From an uncultured Actinomycetes bacterium (GTDB taxonomy: Bacteria; Actinomycetota; Actinomycetes; Nanopelagicales; Nanopelagicaceae), in the NCBI GenBank assembly GCA_903820565.1, contig CAIJHZ010000158.1, forward strand, positions 1 to 7,027: 7,027 nucleotides of DNA, read 5' to 3'. The translations under genes and the position numbers were made by a program. Shown here piece by piece: positions 1 through 6,715 of this stretch. The first letter of the stretch is position 1. Each line of letters begins with the position of its first letter. The notes under the pieces were generated by a model. The model ran no database searches. It was given only the letters and a program-made list of their open reading frames with translations, and had not been told where the DNA came from.

Positions 1-3000
1 AAACGTGCCAGACGCAACTGTCGAGATTCGGGCAAAACCAATGGGGCCAATCGAAGGAATTTGCCCTGTACGACGACTTCGGTCAACTTCACAGATTTTG
101 CTTGGGCCCGCAATGCCGCGACTCCCAATAACGCTTTAGCTTCTTCAGGCAGATCACCAAATCGATCCACTAATTCCGCTTCAATTGAGGAAACATCACT
201 TGGGGATTTCAAATCAGCTAAACGTCGATACAAATCAAGGCGCAATCTTTCACCCGGAACATAATCAGAGGATAAATGCGCATTGATCGGAAGTTCGACT
301 TTGCATTCAGAAATCTTTTCTTCCGTTTCAATAATTCCTGTCTTATATTCTTGAACTGCCTCGCCCACCATGCGCATGTACAAATCAAAACCAACATCAG
401 CAATATGTCCTGATTGTTCGCCACCTAAAAGATTTCCGGCACCACGAATTTCAAGATCCTTTAACGCAACTCGCATGCCAGAGCCAAGATCTGTATTGGT
501 CGCAATTGTGGTTAAACGCTCATGAGCTAATTCAGATAATGGTTCATCTGCTGAATATAAGAAATAAGCGTAAGCACGCTCACGGCCACGTCCAACGCGA
601 CCACGGATTTGGTGCAATTGTGAAAGTCCAAAGCGATCTGCGCGTTCAACAATTAGTGTGTTTGCATTTTGGATATCCAAACCGCTCTCAACAATTGTTG
701 TACACACTAAAACATCAAAGTCTCGGTTCCAGAAAGCAAGAATTACATCCTCAAGTTCGCCTTCGGACATTTGGCCATGGGCAACGCGGATGCGCGCTTC
801 TGGAACAAGTTCCTTTAAATGTAAGGCTTTGCGATCAATACTTTCGACTCGATTGTGAAGATAGAAAATTTGGCCATCTCGCAACAGTTCTCTGTGTATT
901 GCTGCAGCAATCTGGGCTTCTTCGGCCGGGCCAACATAGGTAAGGATTGGGTGGCGCTCTTCAGGTGGTGTTGTGATCGTAGACATTTCACGAATCCCGG
1001 TGACAGCCATCTCAAGTGTTCGAGGAATAGGAGTTGCGGACATAGCTAGAACATCAACAGTTGTGCGCAATTTCTTCAGCGCCTCTTTTTGCTCAACGCC
1101 AAATCGTTGCTCTTCATCAACAATGACTAATCCCAGATCTTTAAACTGAACATCATTTGAAAGAATGCGATGAGTACCAATAACCACATCAACAGCACCT
1201 GCAGCTAAATTAGCCAATATTTCTTTACTTTCTTTGGCTGAATTAAATCGAGACAGGCCGGCAACTTTTAAAGGAAAACCTGCATATCTTTCTTCAAATG
1301 TCTTTGAGTGCTGCTGGACTAATAAAGTAGTTGGAACAAGGACCGCTACCTGCTTGCCATCTTGCACCGCCTTAAAGGCAGCACGGATTGCAATCTCGGT
1401 CTTTCCGTATCCAACATCACCACAAATAATGCGATCCATTGGATATGGCCGTTCCATATCTTCTTTCACATCATTAATAGTTGACAGTTGATCAGGTGTT
1501 TCAATGTATGAAAATGAATCTTCAAGTTCTCGCTGCCATGGCGTATCTGCCGAAAATGCAAAGCCTGGCGAACTAGTGCGGGCTGCATAGAGCCTGATTA
1601 ACTCGCCGGCGATCTGGCGAACAGCCTTGCGAGCACGGCCCTTTGCTTTTTGCCATTCTCCACTACCAATGCGGTGAACAGTTGGAGCTTCGCCACCTAC
1701 ATATTTTGATACTTGTTCGAGAGTATCTGTGGGCACAAAGACTCTGTCGCCAGGTTGCCCGCGCTTTGCTGGTGCGTACTCAATTATTAAATATTCGCGA
1801 GTAACGCCAGCGACTGTGCGCTGAAGTAATTCCACATAACGTCCGATTCCGTGTTGTTCGTGAACAACGTAATCACCACTCTTGAGTTCCAATGGATCAA
1901 TCGCTTGTTTACGCTTTGATGGCATTCGTTCACCATCTTTAACGCTGCCCTTACTTCCCGTTAGATCGCGTTCGGTCATGAAGAATATTTGATCGGCGGT
2001 ACTTTCAAAGCCATGTGTAATGATTGAAGTTGTTAAATGAATGCTTCCCTTTGCAGGTGTTGCAACAAGATTTTCAACAATTTGCACCGGAAGATCAGCA
2101 CCTCTGAATATTCCGGCATACCGTTCGAGCATTCCATGTCCATGCGTTGCAAAGATAACCGTGCGGTGTTCTTCTAATGATTGGCGCAAGACCTCAACTG
2201 TGCGTTCGATGTTTCCACGCATTGGATCGATAGCTGCATAATCTAGAAAGGTGGTGTCCTCTTCTAGATCTGTTCCAAAGGGACTTAATTCGGCAGTGGT
2301 TAAAGAGCACGAGACAATCTCATCTTTAAGTTCATCCCATGAAATATATGTTCCAGCGCCATGATGTAACGGTGCGATTCCACCAAGTGCCGCATTCGAC
2401 CAAGACGCATTCAAGAACTCTTCGTTGGTAGCCAATAAGTCAGCGGCACGGGATCGAATTCGTTGCTCATCAATAAAGACAATCTGAGTGTTCGCCGGCA
2501 TGCGCGATAACAATGTTTCTGTCTCGTCTATAAGTAACGGTATCAAGGACTCCATACCCTCAAATGAAATACCTTCGCTAATCTTTTCCAGCAATTCTGC
2601 TGCAGCTGGATACTCCTCCATTACTTCGATCGCACGGTGCTTAACTTCAGGCGTTAAAAGCATTTCACGGCAAGGGTAGATTTGTACGCTGCCAACTACG
2701 GGTTTGAATGTGCGCTGGTCTGCAACTTCAAAGTAACTTAAGTCTTCAATTTCATCCCCGAAGAAATCAATGCGAATTGGGTGATGACTTAAAGGTAAAA
2801 ATAGATCAACAATTCCACCTCGAACAGCAAACTCGCCACGACGTTCGACTAAATCAGTGCGTGAATATGCAAGTGAGGATAAATGGCGTACCAATACATC
2901 TAGCGATTGTTCTCTACCGATTTCCAAGGTCATTAACGGTGTTGCACCAAGGTTGCTAATTATTCGATGAATCGCTCCACGAACCGGTGTCACAACAATT

Positions 3001-3299
3001 GGATGTATTGGCTGCTTATTCTGCAATGCATAAAGAGTTTGAATTCTCTTTGCAACGGTGTCACTGCGGGGACTTAATCGTTCATGCGGCAAAGTTTCCC
3101 AGGCCGGAAATTCCAAAACGTTGTCGTATAGCTCTCGTAATTCATTAACGAGATCTTCGCTGCTTCTACTTGAACTTGTGACAACAAATAGCGGATGTGC
3201 TGCCGCGCGCGCAGCAAGTAAAAATGGGTACATCGATTGTGGTGCCACAATGTGAGATGCATCAGGGGCAGTAGGTAGGACAGGAATAAGACCGCGCAT
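1..3299 (-). CDS. mfd: Transcription-repair coupling factor Mfd (C-terminus cut by window edge)
   Basis: Mfd is a cytoplasmic ATP-driven DNA translocase that removes stalled RNA polymerase from a lesion and recruits UvrA for nucleotide excision repair. I translated most of the frame; 1099 codons are open with no stop or frameshift, running off the left edge. Domains in order: UvrB-like N-terminus (PAWETLPHERLSP at about 65-77; RRGEFAVRGGIVDLF at 153-167), a variable middle part, the RNA-polymerase-interacting domain (GDYVVHEQHGIGRY 475-488; YLIIEYA 503-509), then the SF2 translocase with Walker A GDVGYGKT 627-634, DEEQ box 728-731, SATPIPR 754-760 and motif VI RGRVGRGR 899-906. The C-terminal regulatory domain follows from about residue 990, ending in LPESRQLRLAR. 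Relatives are about 1150-1230 residues, so roughly 60-130 are missing. Start 3299 is chosen because GGAGG lies 5 nt upstream; an ATG at 3317 would add six residues. Divergent from ppc. Confidence 0.97.
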   Translation of the reverse strand, partial: MRGLIPVLPTAPDASHIVAPQSMYPFLLAARAAAHPLFVVTSSSRSSEDLVNELRELYDNVLEFPAWETLPHERLSPRSDTVAKRIQTLYALQNKQPIHPIVVTPVRGAIHRIISNLGATPLMTLEIGREQSLDVLVRHLSSLAYSRTDLVERRGEFAVRGGIVDLFLPLSHHPIRIDFFGDEIEDLSYFEVADQRTFKPVVGSVQIYPCREMLLTPEVKHRAIEVMEEYPAAAELLEKISEGISFEGMESLIPLLIDETETLLSRMPANTQIVFIDEQRIRSRAADLLATNEEFLNASWSNAALGGIAPLHHGAGTYISWDELKDEIVSCSLTTAELSPFGTDLEEDTTFLDYAAIDPMRGNIERTVEVLRQSLEEHRTVIFATHGHGMLERYAGIFRGADLPVQIVENLVATPAKGSIHLTTSIITHGFESTADQIFFMTERDLTGSKGSVKDGERMPSKRKQAIDPLELKSGDYVVHEQHGIGRYVELLQRTVAGVTREYLIIEYAPAKRGQPGDRVFVPTDTLEQVSKYVGGEAPTVHRIGSGEWQKAKGRARKAVRQIAGELIRLYAARTSSPGFAFSADTPWQRELEDSFSYIETPDQLSTINDVKEDMERPYPMDRIICGDVGYGKTEIAIRAAFKAVQDGKQVAVLVPTTLLVQQHSKTFEERYAGFPLKVAGLSRFNSAKESKEILANLAAGAVDVVIGTHRILSNDVQFKDLGLVIVDEEQRFGVEQKEALKKLRTTVDVLAMSATPIPRTLEMAVTGIREMSTITTPPEERHPILTYVGPAEEAQIAAAIHRELLRDGQIFYLHNRVESIDRKALHLKELVPEARIRVAHGQMSEGELEDVILAFWNRDFDVLVCTTIVESGLDIQNANTLIVERADRFGLSQLHQIRGRVGRGRERAYAYFLYSADEPLSELAHERLTTIATNTDLGSGMRVALKDLEIRGAGNLLGGEQSGHIADVGFDLYMRMVGEAVQEYKTGIIETEEKISECKVELPINAHLSSDYVPGERLRLDLYRRLADLKSPSDVSSIEAELVDRFGDLPEEAKALLGVAALRAQAKSVKLTEVVVQGKFLRLAPLVLPESRQLRLAR

Positions 3300-3304
3300 G
3301 CCTG

Positions 3305-3309
3305 CCTCC
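3305..3309 (-). promoter_or_regulatory. Shine-Dalgarno of mfd
   Basis: On the minus strand GGAGG ends five bases before the ATG at 3299-3297. This site decides the mfd start. The competing in-frame ATG at 3317-3315 has only an AAGGA about 11 bases away, and both that AAGG and that ATG lie in the arms of an inverted repeat. Confidence 0.65.
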
Positions 3310-3313
3310 AATG

Positions 3314-3337
3314 CCATAAGGCCCCAATTCCTTATGG
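3314..3337. repeat. Perfect inverted repeat, 8-bp arms, 8-bp spacer, in the mfd/ppc divergent region
   Basis: CCATAAGG (3314-3321) and CCTTATGG (3330-3337) are exact reverse complements separated by CCCCAATT; pairing does not extend further on either side. As DNA this could be an operator for a dimeric regulator. As RNA it could form an 8-bp hairpin in either leader: just upstream of the mfd Shine-Dalgarno on the minus strand, or against the GGAGGGGGG tract on the plus strand. No poly-T follows, so it is not a terminator. The repeat is seen directly; its role is inference. Confidence 0.6.
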
Positions 3338-3358
3338 AGGGGGGTCCACATGGAGGGG
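3334..3358 (+). repeat. Two direct copies of ATGGAGGGG, 16 bp apart start to start
   Basis: ATGGAGGGG occurs at 3334-3342 and 3350-3358. The G-rich part of the first copy could serve as ribosome binding site for the ATG of the second. The spacing is about one and a half helical turns, so the two are not on the same helix face. It may be a small duplication or simply a purine-rich leader. Confidence 0.45.
3336..3344 (+). promoter_or_regulatory. Possible Shine-Dalgarno of the ppc leader ORF
   Basis: The run GGAGGGGGG ends five bases before the ATG at 3350. It is a stronger match to the anti-Shine-Dalgarno than the site in front of ppc itself. Its first two bases are the end of the right arm of the inverted repeat at 3314-3337, so folding could partly mask it. 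It matters only if a ppc transcript begins upstream of here, which the sequence does not prove. Confidence 0.35.
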
Positions 3359-3421
3359 CTTGATGAGACAAGTGTAATTTGTTTTGCGCACTCCTTGTTA
3401 CCTGAGAGGATTGCCCAATGA
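3350..3421 (+). CDS. Possible 23-residue leader peptide ORF overlapping the ppc start
   Basis: An ATG at 3350 opens 23 codons, starting MEGLDETSVICF and ending LLPERIAQ, and stops at TGA 3419-3421. That stop overlaps the ppc ATG (3418-3420) as ATGA, the usual arrangement for translational coupling. A GGAGGGGGG tract stands 5 nt upstream, and the ppc Shine-Dalgarno (3404-3410) lies within the ORF. The peptide resembles nothing I recognise. It has no run of one amino acid as in attenuator leaders, no hydrophobic span long enough for a membrane helix, and no export signal. It may be a regulatory upstream ORF whose translation helps load ribosomes on ppc, or a chance ORF. If ppc transcription starts downstream of 3350 it is not expressed. 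Confidence 0.3.
   Translation: MEGLDETSVICFAHSLLPERIAQ
3371..3380. promoter_or_regulatory. Weak overlapping -10-like elements for divergent transcription
   Basis: AGTGTAATTT reads TAATTT on the plus strand (3375-3380) and TACACT on the minus strand (3376-3371). Each keeps the first TA and final T of a -10 box. I found no convincing -35 hexamer at 16-18 bp for either direction, so this is a guess at where the promoters lie in the 118-bp gap. If used, the mfd leader would be about 65 nt and include the inverted repeat, while the ppc leader would be about 30 nt and exclude the leader ORF. Confidence 0.15.
3404..3410 (+). promoter_or_regulatory. Shine-Dalgarno of ppc
   Basis: GAGAGGA lies seven bases before the ATG at 3418. 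It supports that start, whose reading frame matches the family length with no plausible in-frame alternative close by. Confidence 0.65.
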
Positions 3422-6126
3422 GCCAGAGCCCTATTGCTGAAGATGATGCAGGGTTACGTAGCGACGTACGCCGTCTTGGTGATCTATTGGGTCAAACACT
3501 TGTCCGCCAAGAAGGCCCCGAACTTTTAGCCATAGTAGAAGAGGTACGAAAGTCGGTACGCGAAGGAAATGGCGCAGAAATACTTGCCAAACTTTCGGTT
3601 GAAGACTCTGTGCAATTAGTGCGCGCATTTAGTACGTACTTTCACTTAGCAAATGTTGCCGAGCAAGTTCACCGTGCCCGCGTCTTAGCTGATGCACGCT
3701 CCACAGGTGGTTCGTGGCTCGCACGTGCAGTTGATCGCATTGAGTTAGCACTAAAGGCGCAAACACCTGGTCATGAATTAAGCAAAGCTGAAATTGAACA
3801 ATGGGTTAGCGCGATGTCGGTACGCCCCGTCTTTACTGCACACCCAACTGAAGCAGCGCGACGTTCCGTTTTGAATAAATTAGGAAGCATCGCAGATTTA
3901 CTTGATGATCCACGAAATCCCTCTCAGCAAGATCGTTTAGCGGAAACAATTGATTTACTGTGGCAAACAGATGAACTTCGCTTAGGTCGCCCAGAACCTT
4001 TGGATGAAGCACTCAATGCTTTGTATTACCTAGATGATTTATTCACCAAAACTGTTCCTGAGGTTCTCAATGATTTTGTGAAAGAAATGAAGCGCATCGA
4101 TGTTGAGGTGCCATTGACTGCCCGCCCCTTGTCTTTTGGTAACTGGATCGGTGGAGATCGTGATGGAAATCCAAATATCACTGCTCAGGTAACGACCGAT
4201 GCCATGGTTTTACAGGTCGGCCATGCAATTCGCGTGACGATCGCTGCAATGAACGACTTGCGTCAGATGCTTTCAGTTTCGACAAAGATTGTTGGAGCAA
4301 CGCCTGAGCTTTCAGCCTCAGTTGAAAAAGATCTAGCGAATATTTCTGAATTTGAGCCACGTTTCTTACGCTTAAACGCAGAAGAGCCGTACCGCTTAAA
4401 GGCAACCGCGATTGTGCACCGATTAGCGCTAACCCGCGATCGCCATGCGCAGGGCGCCAAGCATGTACCTAATCGCGATTATTCAAACACCGCCGAACTG
4501 CTGTCAGATCTAGTGTTGATGCGTGATTCACTATTGGCCCACCGCGGCGAATTGATTGCTACTGGCTTACTTGAGCGCACTATTCGCACCGTTGCAGCCT
4601 TTGGAATTACTCACGCGACTATGGATGTTCGTGAACATTCAGATGCCCATCACCATGTTTTGAAACAGATTACTGGCATAGATGGTTACCTTGAAAAATC
4701 TCATGATGAAAAGTTTGAAACGCTCTCAAAGGTGCTAGCGGATACAACAATTTTTGACACATCTGTTTTAGATGCACCAGGTAAGAAGACTCTAGACACT
4801 TTCATTGCAATTAACGATTTGATCGATCGCTTTGGGCCAGAGGCAATTGAAACGTATATTGTTTCGATGACTAAAGGCGCAGATGACTTAGTCGCCGCAG
4901 TTGTTATCGCTCAGCAGGCTGGGCTTGTCTCGCTTAAGGAAAAGAAGGCAACAATCGGTTTTGCACCATTACTAGAAACTGTGGCCGAACTCCGTGCCGC
5001 AGGTGAAATTCTTGAAAAGCTTTTAAGTAACCCTGCCTACCGCGCAGTTGTTTCTTTACGAGGTGATGTTCAAGAAGTAATGCTTGGGTATTCAGATTCC
5101 AATAAAGATGCAGGAATTGCAACTAGCCAGTGGGAAATTCACCGTGCACAGCGCTCATTGCGCGATGTTGCTATGAAGTACGGAGTAAAACTGTGTTTAT
5201 TCCATGGTCGTGGCGGATCTGTTGGTCGTGGCGGCGGGCCGACGTATGAGGCTTTGATCGCTTTGCCATGGGGTTCAGTTGATGGTCAAATCAAAATGAC
5301 AGAGCAGGGTGAAGTAATTAGTGACAAGTATTCACTTCCATCACTTGCTCGCGAAAATGTTGAATTAACTTTGGCTGCATCTTTAGAAGCAACAGTTTTA
5401 AATCGTGGCCCGCGCCAAAATCCAGCAGAGCTAAAGGCGTGGGGCGATTGCATGCAGTTGCTGAGCGACGCATCATTCAAGCAGTATCGCTCTTTAATTG
5501 ATCAGCCAGATCTTCCTGCCTATTTTTATTCATCAACACCTGTCGAACAACTTGGTGATTTGTTCCTGGGTTCACGCCCATCGCGCCGCCCTGATGCCGC
5601 GGGTGGTCTTGATTCATTGCGTGCGATTCCATGGGTATTCGGATGGACTCAATCACGTCAGATCGTGCCTGGCTGGTTCGGTGTTGGCTCAGGTTTAAAA
5701 GCTGCCCGCGAAGCAGGACATTCGGATCTTTTGGCACAGATGCTCGAGGAGTGGCACTTCTTCACGGCCTTTATTAGCAATGTAGAGATGACTCTTGCAA
5801 AGACTGATCTAGAACTTGCACAACGATATGTCGAAACTCTCGTGCCAGTAGAACTGCATCACTTCCTTGCTGAAATCAAAGCCGAGTTTGTCTTAACCGT
5901 GGAAGAGATATTGAAGCTGACAAATAAGAAGACTTTGTTGGGAAATCAGGAAATTCTTGCCCGAACATTGCAGGTTCGTGATGCTTATCTATCGCCAATT
6001 CATTTGTTGCAGATCAATTTGTTAAAGCGTGTACGTGACGCTGGTGATTCTGCAGATCCTGTATTGCGTCGCGCGCTATTGCTAACTATCAATGGTGTAG
6101 CGGCAGGCCTTCGAAATACTGGCTGA
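3418..6126 (+). CDS. ppc: Phosphoenolpyruvate carboxylase
   Basis: Cytosolic anaplerotic enzyme that converts PEP and bicarbonate to oxaloacetate and phosphate, refilling the TCA cycle and feeding aspartate-family synthesis. The 902 residues match bacterial PEPC length (E. coli 883). Hallmarks are present: FTAHPTEAARRS with catalytic His142, GNWIGGDRDGNPN (241-253), GYSDSNKDAG (557-566) with Lys563, the loop HGRGGSVGRGGG (596-607) with Arg598 and Arg604, SRPSRRP (719-725), PWVFGWTQSR (738-747), and the invariant C-terminus ending RNTG. By alignment from memory, the aspartate-inhibition residues of the E. coli enzyme (Arg587, Lys773, Arg832, Asn881) correspond to Arg604, Lys795, Arg854 and Asn900, so feedback inhibition by aspartate is expected. 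The plant-type N-terminal phosphoserine motif is absent. Start supported by GAGAGGA. Divergent from mfd and convergent with pth, so probably monocistronic unless the leader ORF is real. Confidence 0.98.
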   Translation: MSQSPIAEDDAGLRSDVRRLGDLLGQTLVRQEGPELLAIVEEVRKSVREGNGAEILAKLSVEDSVQLVRAFSTYFHLANVAEQVHRARVLADARSTGGSWLARAVDRIELALKAQTPGHELSKAEIEQWVSAMSVRPVFTAHPTEAARRSVLNKLGSIADLLDDPRNPSQQDRLAETIDLLWQTDELRLGRPEPLDEALNALYYLDDLFTKTVPEVLNDFVKEMKRIDVEVPLTARPLSFGNWIGGDRDGNPNITAQVTTDAMVLQVGHAIRVTIAAMNDLRQMLSVSTKIVGATPELSASVEKDLANISEFEPRFLRLNAEEPYRLKATAIVHRLALTRDRHAQGAKHVPNRDYSNTAELLSDLVLMRDSLLAHRGELIATGLLERTIRTVAAFGITHATMDVREHSDAHHHVLKQITGIDGYLEKSHDEKFETLSKVLADTTIFDTSVLDAPGKKTLDTFIAINDLIDRFGPEAIETYIVSMTKGADDLVAAVVIAQQAGLVSLKEKKATIGFAPLLETVAELRAAGEILEKLLSNPAYRAVVSLRGDVQEVMLGYSDSNKDAGIATSQWEIHRAQRSLRDVAMKYGVKLCLFHGRGGSVGRGGGPTYEALIALPWGSVDGQIKMTEQGEVISDKYSLPSLARENVELTLAASLEATVLNRGPRQNPAELKAWGDCMQLLSDASFKQYRSLIDQPDLPAYFYSSTPVEQLGDLFLGSRPSRRPDAAGGLDSLRAIPWVFGWTQSRQIVPGWFGVGSGLKAAREAGHSDLLAQMLEEWHFFTAFISNVEMTLAKTDLELAQRYVETLVPVELHHFLAEIKAEFVLTVEEILKLTNKKTLLGNQEILARTLQVRDAYLSPIHLLQINLLKRVRDAGDSADPVLRRALLLTINGVAAGLRNTG

Positions 6127-6127
6127 T

Positions 6128-6697
6128 TTAACTGTTGAAAGTGGTTTGAGTTACCTCTAAACCTTTTGTAATCAAGGATTCAACAGCATCTGCCCCGCGA
6201 TCGATAAATTCGCCTAAATCCTTTTGTTCTACCTTTGAAAAAGCTTTAAGTACAAAATCTGCAGGGTCCTGCTGACCCATTGGGCGGCCAATGCCCAAAC
6301 GAACGCGATAGTAATCAGGGCCATCAAATGATGAGGTCATTGATTTCAACCCATTGTGGCCATTATCGCCACCAGCAAACTTAGTACGAATAGCAGCAAA
6401 GGGAATATCTAACTCGTCGTGCAAGGCAATGATGTTTTCAGCTTCAACGGAATAAAAATTAGCAAGAGCTTTAATTGGCCCGCCAGTTTCATTCATGTAG
6501 CTCTTTGATTTTGCAAGAATTATTGAATGTGTACCAGCATCTAATTTGTATGCTGCAATATCTGTGCGGGATTTGTGTGAAGAAAATTTGATCGAATGGC
6601 GTCGAGCTAACTCATCGATCACCATCTGGCCGATGTTATGACGTGTGGCAGCGTATTGCTCACCTGGATTGCCCAGACCAACTCCCAACCACGTCAT
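6128..6697 (-). CDS. pth: Peptidyl-tRNA hydrolase
   Basis: Cleaves the ester bond of peptidyl-tRNAs that drop off ribosomes, recycling tRNA; essential in most bacteria. The 189 residues are full length for the family. The N-terminal GLGNPGEQYAATRHNIG carries Asn10 and catalytic His20. SYMNETG supplies Asn69, HDELD (93-97) supplies Asp94, and GGDNGHNGLKS (109-119) supplies His114 and Asn115; these match the E. coli active-site set Asn10, His20, Asn68, Asp93, His113 and Asn114. RVRLGIGRP (131-139) is the conserved strand near the C-terminal part. The ATG at 6697 is the only plausible start, since no in-frame ATG, GTG or TTG follows the rplY stop. Its upstream Shine-Dalgarno is poor (AGG ten bases away), so with only 18 bp after rplY, translation is probably coupled to rplY. 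Its stop is one base from the ppc stop on the other strand. Confidence 0.97.
   Translation of the reverse strand: MTWLGVGLGNPGEQYAATRHNIGQMVIDELARRHSIKFSSHKSRTDIAAYKLDAGTHSIILAKSKSYMNETGGPIKALANFYSVEAENIIALHDELDIPFAAIRTKFAGGDNGHNGLKSMTSSFDGPDYYRVRLGIGRPMGQQDPADFVLKAFSKVEQKDLGEFIDRGADAVESLITKGLEVTQTTFNS
6143..6167 (+). terminator. Candidate rho-independent terminator of ppc, inside the pth 3' end
   Basis: Reading plus, GGTTTGAG, loop TTAC, then CTC-T-AAACC form a 5-bp plus 3-bp stem with one bulged T, followed by TTTT. It begins 17 bases after the ppc stop and lies wholly within pth coding sequence on the opposite strand. The stem is A/T-rich and the T-tract short, so efficiency is uncertain. 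Read on the minus strand it has no downstream T-tract at the stem, so it should act only on ppc transcripts. Confidence 0.35.
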
Positions 6698-6715
6698 AAC
6701 AACAAAGCCTAAGGG

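Noticed and set aside
506..943. 145-codon plus-strand ORF inside mfd
   Set aside because: It lies antisense to the conserved Mfd translocase motifs, has no family resemblance, a His/Gln/Leu-rich composition typical of antisense frames, and no ribosome binding site that I can see.
2708..2959. 83-codon plus-strand ORF within mfd
   Set aside because: Antisense shadow of the UvrB-like region of Mfd, whose sense frame reads through as recognisable protein.
3342..3358. TCCA-CA-TGGA short palindrome-like sequence in the ppc leader
   Set aside because: Arms of only four bases around an asymmetric centre; expected often by chance and overlaps the better supported direct repeat.
5477..5737. 86-codon minus-strand ORF inside ppc
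   Set aside because: Antisense to the conserved SRPSRRP and PWVFGWTQSR region of PEP carboxylase; the constraint on the sense strand explains the open frame.
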